Below are positions 59,786 through 64,000 of a DNA stretch of 64,000 nucleotides, one piece after another; position 1 is the first letter of the stretch; each line of letters opens with the position of its first letter. Position numbers and translations under genes: made by a program. Under the pieces are notes generated by a model. The model did not search any database. It worked only from the letters and a program-made list of their open reading frames with translations, and was not told the origin of the DNA. Source of the stretch: Rufibacter sp. XAAS-G3-1 (GTDB lineage: Bacteria; Bacteroidota; Bacteroidia; Cytophagales; Hymenobacteraceae); the NCBI RefSeq assembly GCF_013623775.1, contig NZ_JABFAM010000010.1, forward strand, positions 1 through 64,000, in the 5' to 3' direction.

Positions 59786-59944
59786 AGAGTTTTTATGTTT
59801 AAATTTCATCTTTGCGCTGCAAATGACCATAAAAAGAACCTGCGGTTGCGTCGCATCGTGGCGCTGCTACGCTGCTCAAAAACGCTTCTGCAGAACCTTT
59901 CTCTGGTTAACTGAGCCAGCAAACCTCAAAATTAAACAAGCTCT
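59786..59944 (-). mobile_element. MITE-like element, family D, copy 3 (reversed)
   Basis: Read on the minus strand it begins AGAGCTTGTTTAATTTTGAG and carries AGAGAAAGGTTCTGCAGAAG, GCAGCGTAGCAGCG, CCGCAGGTTCTTTTTATGG and ATTTGCAGCGCAAAGATG, closest to copy 1. The far terminus has a few extra bases (TAAAAACTCT). Confidence 0.8.
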
Positions 59945-59994
59945 AAGGACTGGTTTCAATACTAAGGAGGAGCATCAAAGTAAAACATACAGAT

Positions 59995-60083
59995 TGTCAT
60001 CCTGGAAGGATTCTGTGGGCAAGCGAGAGAGTCATTTGGTTAGCACTACTGCCGTTCGCCACCAAGATCCTTCCAAGATGACA
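59995..60083. mobile_element. Inverted-repeat element, family E, copy 3
   Basis: TGTCATCCTGGAAGGATTCT / AGATCCTTCCAAGATGACA outer arms and GTGGGCAAGC/GTTCGCCAC inner arms. Confidence 0.8.
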
Positions 60084-60181
60084 GTAAAAAAGAATGTTCC
60101 TTATTTCTGACCTTGTACTTAACCCTGATGTTACGCGGGAGCCTAGCCCCCCCCTGCGTAGAAGAGGAGCTAGGCTCCTGC

Positions 60182-60492
60182 GTTTGGGGGCTGTTTTGCG
60201 AAAAATGAGCCTAAAACGAAGAAACCTAACCTATAAGGTCTTTAAGACTCACAGGTGTGGAACCCACTATTGTTGTGCGTAGAGTTAGCCAGAGCGCTCT
60301 ACGCACCTTTGGACAGCCAATCTCCTGATGGGCGAGCCATCGGCGCAGACGCTCGCAGGTCTTCCAGACGCTACGAGGCCTTATGGAGCGAGGTATTACA
60401 GGGGAGTAAGCCAACAAAAAACTGGCGCAAGTCTCAGAACTCGTGACAAAGGATGAAGCGCGTCTCCAGACTCGCCGGGAACCACTGGCACG
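60182..60492. repeat. Composite repeat block A-B-C, copy 3, split by family I
   Basis: Degenerate A (60182-60219), B half-site AAGACTCACAGGT (about 60232-60256), then family-I sequence (60274-60390), then C with GGCGCAAGTCTC and GACTCGCCGGGAACCAC (60423-60485). The A-B-C order is the same as at 4901 and 33150, apart from the inserted I segment. Confidence 0.65.
60274..60390. repeat. Family-I repeat, copy 2
   Basis: GTGCGTAGAG...CTCTACGCAC, then AGCCAATCTCCTGATGGGC and GCGCAGACGCT..GAGGTCTT, parallel to 1457-1556. Confidence 0.65.
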
Positions 60493-60531
60493 TTTGCGTA
60501 ACGGCCGTTAACTTTAGGATAAGAGCTTGTT

Positions 60532-60684
60532 TGAATCTTGGCTTCGTAAGCTCAACTAGCTAGAGTGAGGTTCTGCGGATTGGTTTCTGAGCCTCGTAGC
60601 AGCGCTACGAAAGAAAGGAAAGCGTTTTCGCAGGTTCTCTCTATGGCCGTTTGCAGCACGAAAGACAAAATTTAAACATGCTCT
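60532..60684 (+). mobile_element. MITE-like element, family D, copy 4
   Basis: 153 bp with ends AGAGCTTGTTTGAATCTTGG / AAAATTTAAACATGCTCT; the interior shares GAGGTTCTGCGGATTGG, GAGCCTCGTAGCAGCGCTACG and TCGCAGGTTCT with copies 1 and 2. Confidence 0.8.
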
Positions 60685-60705
60685 AACAGGCATAAAACCG
60701 TGCTA

Positions 60706-61146
60706 TTAAGAAGGATCAAAACTTTCGAAGCTTCCGTCTGAGTAGAAAAGCATCACCTTCACTAGCCTTTTAGTTTCTGCGTCTTTTACATCTTTTATCG
60801 CAGAACCCGCCCTTTCACTTCTTTGCCCCCTACCTCTATCCTGATCTAAGGAATTGGACACCCCATTTCTGACGTGGGCAGACGGCTGTTCCTTATAGTT
60901 TGCCCCCCTATTAGAAGTAGACGGTATGCCACCTAACATGTCCCCTTCACCTGAGAGGAGCCACATGGGAGAGATGTCAGGAAAACGGGAAATCATTTTC
61001 TGCACCACCTCCAGACTGGCCTTGTTCCTGGCAGATAGAATGTGGCTAATGACAGGCCTTGCGACGCCAATCTCATCAGCAAAAGCAGTCGGCCCTAAAG
61101 AGCTCCAACTAATTACTTCCTGAATTCTAGATAATAATTCTGACAC
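60706..61146 (-). CDS. XRE-family helix-turn-helix transcriptional regulator
   Basis: A 146-aa DNA-binding protein. The N-terminal Cro/CI-type HTH (about 18-62) has FADEIGVARPVISHILSARN, followed by SLEVVQKMISRFPDISPMWLLSGEGDM, which is typical of XRE proteins in Bacteroidota. The middle (about 75-115) is polar and probably flexible, and the tail LVKVMLFYSDGSFESFDPS is conserved-looking. The AT-rich upstream region holds several GTTTACATTT motifs that may be its own operators. Confidence 0.85.
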   Translation of the reverse strand: MSELLSRIQEVISWSSLGPTAFADEIGVARPVISHILSARNKASLEVVQKMISRFPDISPMWLLSGEGDMLGGIPSTSNRGANYKEQPSAHVRNGVSNSLDQDRGRGQRSERAGSAIKDVKDAETKRLVKVMLFYSDGSFESFDPS

Positions 61147-61170
61147 GTTAACTTGATATTAAAAGCAAAC

Positions 61171-61368
61171 CAAATGTAAACAGATTTTACTTAATGCTGC
61201 GTCATGCAAGGTGGAATTTACAAAATATTTTCAAAACATAAGTAAATTTCTTTTATGAAACACAAATGTAAACTGACGTTAATTTACATTTATGAACTAC
61301 AAAAATAACAAATATTTACCTTTATTTAGTATTTACATAAGTTAATTAACTAATAGTTTACATTTGTT
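61171..61368. promoter_or_regulatory. Candidate operator array upstream of the XRE gene
   Basis: In about 200 bp of AT-rich DNA, AAATGTAAAC or its complement GTTTACATTT, or close variants, occurs five times (61172-61181, 61264-61273, 61282-61291, 61330-61338, 61357-61366). Two of them form an inverted pair: ACAAATGTAAAC...AATTTACATTT at 61262-61291. No gene is encoded here. Confidence 0.55.
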
Positions 61369-61535
61369 AAGCACATTCTCCCCACGATTATAGCCTATCC
61401 TGCTGGATCACATCAACAGAAAAACTTTCACCAACAGCATCAGGCACTCCTGCATTCTATGAACCTGTTTAGTATTTTTCATTAACCGGCATTTAACGCC
61501 GTTTCTCTGCGGCAAGTGTTCGCTGGTGCCGTCGT

Positions 61536-61570
61536 TTTTAGGCTATTTTCATGAAAACAGCCTAAAAACA
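61536..61570. repeat. Family-A palindrome (A24)
   Basis: GTTTTTAGGCTATTTTC / GAAAACAGCCTAAAAAC around AT. Confidence 0.8.
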
Positions 61571-61833
61571 AATGGTTTATCTGTGCATTATTGCATACAT
61601 CCGCTGGCACCCCGTTTATAGGCTTCTTTTATGAAAACAGGCCAAAAACTCTAAACAGCTTCTATGTTTAACCTGAAGATTGAAGAAGAACTTCAGCAGA
61701 GGTCTACAAACGAGATCAACTTTTGAAGACACAATTTAATAAAAGCTGAAGGAAGCAGTTTGGAGCCTGCCATTTTGTTTCTGGCGCAAGCGCCCGCTTG
61801 TGTCCGCACGCATTGCATATCTCTGCTCCAGTT

Positions 61834-61878
61834 AAGGCTGTTTACAGCCTACTTTTGGGAAAACAGGCTGTAAACAGA
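61834..61878. repeat. Family-A palindrome (A26)
   Basis: CTGTTTACAGCCTACTTTT / AAAACAGGCTGTAAACAG, imperfect in the middle. Confidence 0.75.
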
Positions 61879-61947
61879 TTCAATTAATGATTTGATGAGG
61901 ACGCTTGCCCCAGAAATTGCTTGCAATACAGCTATTGCATGATGTAT

Positions 61948-62433
61948 GCGCCTTGGAAGGAGATGGTGGAGCGCCAGAACCCACCCTTACTCCTCCAAGA
62001 GGGGAATACGCCTTCGCCGGGGATTACATTTTTGGAAAGATAGGAATGCGTGGCAGTGACAAGGCAGTACCTAGTCTCTACAGGTTCTATCATCACCACT
62101 ATTGCTACTTCTTCCAGTTCCAGTCTTCCCCGAGCGCGCCTCGCTTTTGGCCCTGAACAGACACCAACTAAGAGCGAATATCTTCTCAGGCCGAAAGGGC
62201 AGTGCGAGAGGGGAAGACGGGGCCCCGCGGCCGTGAGCGCATACCGCCAAAGATGAAACAATACAGTACTTGCACCCACGCAAAAGCAGCCATGCCAAGG
62301 GAACAGCAAAAGGCGTGCACCCACCAATACCCACGCAAAAGCGGGCAAGCCAAGACAACACCGTAAGGCGGGCCCCACCAATCTCCCTAATGAAGCCAGC
62401 CCCGGGCAAAAGCCAAAGTGCAGAAAGAAACCG
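61948..62433 (+). repeat. Structured repeat, family R, copy 3
   Basis: It shares GCGCCTTGGAAGGAGATG at the left, the invariant core blocks at about 62123-62143 and 62189-62216, the GCGGCCGTGAGCGC box, and two modules starting ACCCACGCAA at 62274 and 62329 (55-nt period). A CTCCTCCAAGAGGGG-type insertion near 61990 makes it longer than copy 2. Overlapping minus-strand frames exist but are not conserved in extent. Confidence 0.75.
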
Positions 62434-62570
62434 ACAAGGGTCTAAATCGGCTTTTGAAACCCTAAACAGGTTAGTTGCTGATTCCTACCCTACAAAACCT
62501 GAGCCTAACAGCAGTGGCTTATCAGCCTTTAGATATATATTTTACACCCTGTAGAGACCACATGAAGCCG

Positions 62571-62617
62571 GTAGGGCCACCCACTTGCTTAAACTATAAG
62601 CAAGTGGGTGGCCCTAC
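62571..62617. repeat. Perfect 21-bp hairpin near the L,D-transpeptidase stop
   Basis: GTAGGGCCACCCACTTGCTT and its exact inverse are separated by a 5-base AACTA loop, 25 bases beyond the gene end. There is no T tract, so it is not a standard terminator. Confidence 0.8.
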
Positions 62618-62641
62618 TGGTGGTACCTGACTTCAAGTAAC

Positions 62642-64000
62642 TTATCTAAAATAAGCCATCTCTAAGTCACGGTCATGGTTGTAGATATCATCGCGGAAGT
62701 GGATAGCACCGTTGTCATCTACCCATGCCGTGAAATACACAATGTACACCGGCACTTTGGCCGAGAGGTTCACATACTTCTCTTGCCCGCCGTGCATGGC
62801 CGCTTGAATAGCAGAGGGTGTCCACTGTTTCTGGTCTTTCAGCAGGTACTGGGCCATCTCAAAAGGCTTCTCAATCCTGATACACCCGTGGCTGAACCCA
62901 CGCTCCGTTTGGTTGAACAAATGGTCTGCAGGCGTATCATGAAAGTACACGTTATGCTCATTGGGGAAGATAAACTTCACGAATCCCAAGGGGTTCTTAC
63001 TGCCCGGACGCTGCCGCACCCTGTATTTGAACTTCTCATCTACGGAGTACCAGTCCACCGATGACGGGGAAAGCACTTCTACTTTATTATTGCCAATGTC
63101 TTTCACCAATTCCATGTCATTACTGGCTAAGTAATTGGGGTTTCTGGCTTGGGCTGGAGCTATTTCTTCGGCCAGAATCTGGGGAGTGACGTTCCAGTAA
63201 GGGTAGAAAACAATGTACTCCAGTTTGTCACTGAAGACGGGCGTGGCGTGCATTTCTTTTCCTACCACCACTTTCATACTCAGCACTTCCTTCTCTTTCT
63301 CATACACGTGCAGCATGTACTCCGGAATATTGATGAACACATACTTGTCTTCAAAGCGCTTGGGCACCCAGCGCCAGCGTTCCATATTGATGATGATCTG
63401 GTCAATCCGTTCCTCAATGGGGATATTCATCACCCGCAACGTCTCTCCGCCCACTACGCCGTCAGGTTTCAGGCCATGGCGTATCTGGAAGCTTTTCACC
63501 GCCGTAGCCAAGGCAGGGTCATAGATTCTGCTCTGGGGAGAGTTGTCACCCGGTTTACCAAGTATTCTGTGCCGAAGCGTCAAAACCGCCGTGGCAGAGT
63601 CGCCGGGCTTTAGCATTTTAGTTTCAAGCTGAACCTTGGGCCAGCCCCCCTGTTGCTTGACCAGTCTGTACTGCTTCAACGCTTCGCGTAAACGGATGTA
63701 CCCCGTGTGCAACGCCTCAAACTCATAGTAAGGGTAGCGGCTTTCCCGTTCCTTGAGAATGGTTTGCAGGGCCTTATGCAACTTTATTTTGTTTTTCTTT
63801 ACCGCCCAATCAATATTATCTACGCTGCGCGGATCTACCGTTCCGCGGTAAAAGTCACTGGCGTAATTGAAATAGGAAGCGGTTAAGGTCACATCCAGTT
63901 CTTCCTGCAGTTTGTGGCGCACAGAATCACCCTTGGCCTGCTCCAGCGCCTGAAACATTTGTGTAAGATCCTTTCTGACATAGTCCTTGGGGTCTAACCC
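62642..64000 (-). CDS. L,D-transpeptidase (YcbB/LdtD-like), 5' end outside the window
   Basis: At least 452 residues are visible; the frame stays open to the window edge, where GLDPKDYVRKDLTQ precedes the internal Met at 63958, so the N-terminus with its signal is missing here. A peptidoglycan-binding helix bundle (AVKSFQIRHGLKPDGVVGGETLRVMN) precedes the YkuD catalytic domain, whose motif HDTPADHLFNQTERGFSHGCIRIEKP (shown at about 62880-62957) contains the active-site Cys in SHGCIR. It makes 3-3 cross-links or lipoprotein links in peptidoglycan in the periplasm. Confidence 0.92.
   Translation of the reverse strand, partial: GLDPKDYVRKDLTQMFQALEQAKGDSVRHKLQEELDVTLTASYFNYASDFYRGTVDPRSVDNIDWAVKKNKIKLHKALQTILKERESRYPYYEFEALHTGYIRLREALKQYRLVKQQGGWPKVQLETKMLKPGDSATAVLTLRHRILGKPGDNSPQSRIYDPALATAVKSFQIRHGLKPDGVVGGETLRVMNIPIEERIDQIIINMERWRWVPKRFEDKYVFINIPEYMLHVYEKEKEVLSMKVVVGKEMHATPVFSDKLEYIVFYPYWNVTPQILAEEIAPAQARNPNYLASNDMELVKDIGNNKVEVLSPSSVDWYSVDEKFKYRVRQRPGSKNPLGFVKFIFPNEHNVYFHDTPADHLFNQTERGFSHGCIRIEKPFEMAQYLLKDQKQWTPSAIQAAMHGGQEKYVNLSAKVPVYIVYFTAWVDDNGAIHFRDDIYNHDRDLEMAYFR

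Larger units (their letters stand above)
58853..60705. other. Gene-poor accessory zone with tRNA-Asp genes and repeats
   Basis: Apart from two tRNA-Asp genes this region holds no believable gene. It contains a 186-bp duplication, D copies 3 and 4, E copy 3, the A-B-C block copy 3 with an inserted family-I segment, and a degenerate family-A palindrome (59268-59310). Confidence 0.75.
61369..61947. other. Intergenic region with three family-A palindromes
   Basis: Contains A24 (61536-61570), a degenerate copy (61612-61649) and A26 (61834-61878); no gene visible. Confidence 0.6.

Noticed and set aside
59823-60110. 95-codon frame over D copy 3 and E copy 3
   Set aside because: It is made of two repeat elements read through; the other copies do not keep this frame.
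60094-60446. Overlapping 62-63-codon frames on both strands
   Set aside because: They lie inside the A-B-C and family-I repeats and are not preserved in the other copies.

Overview
The window looks like chromosomal DNA of a Bacteroidota bacterium, most likely order Cytophagales, family Hymenobacteraceae (a Rufibacter/Pontibacter/Hymenobacter-like genus). The grounds are: promoters of the Bacteroidota type (TAnnTTTG at -7) in front of many genes and no strong Shine-Dalgarno sites; a short primary sigma factor (287 aa); bacillithiol synthesis (bshB1); Porin_10-type and OMP_b-brl_3-type outer-membrane proteins; and the gene string miaB - sigma54 activator - lptE - secG - groESL. The genus is a guess from general familiarity; family level is reasonably safe.

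Layout. 1-10.8 kb: a 5'-truncated accC, then a mostly minus-strand housekeeping block (bshB1, M23 peptidase, trxB, rpoD, pnp, rpsO, an LptF/G permease, a START-like protein). 10.8-11.8 kb: tRNA-Met, a MITE-like element and scrambled insertion-sequence relics. 11.8-21.8 kb: mtaB, a bile-acid-symporter-like transporter, two tandem paralogous outer-membrane beta-barrel genes with a 51-codon membrane-peptide gene between them, and an OmpH-like lipoprotein. 22-33 kb: a fluoride-type CLC antiporter behind a fluoride riboswitch, an ABC permease, a secreted protein usually mislabelled asparagine synthetase B, miaE, a porin, lpxK, a Nif3-like protein and a zinc-ribbon coiled-coil protein. 33-43 kb: pabB, miaB, sigma54 activator, lptE, a TPR-like protein, secG and groESL, with a sigma54-like promoter before groES. 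43.5-58.9 kb: a lipoprotein, GH25 lysozyme, an AT-rich peptide transporter, pckA, rsmE, a DUF4159 protein, smc, an acyltransferase, an OMP, patatin, an MBL hydrolase and accA. 58.9-62.6 kb: a nearly gene-free accessory zone with two duplicated tRNA-Asp genes, an XRE regulator with a candidate operator array, and many repeats. The window ends inside an L,D-transpeptidase.

The most unusual content is the non-coding DNA. At least nine repeat families occupy the intergenic spaces: (A) more than 20 palindromes built on a CTGTTTTC/GAAAACAG core, whose outer arms differ between loci yet stay self-complementary; (B, C) hairpins that occur with A in the fixed order A-B-C at three loci; (D) a ~155-bp MITE with AGAGCTTGTTT termini, four full copies; (E) a ~90-bp inverted-repeat element, three copies; (R) a ~230-480-bp structured element at three loci with an outer stem, a GAAA-tetraloop-like core and 55/56-nt tandem modules; plus single nested-palindrome elements (H, G1, G2) and GATTTG-type low-complexity tracts. 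Family R is the best candidate here for an undescribed structured RNA or mobile element. The fluoride riboswitch plus CLC-F unit is the best-supported regulatory system.
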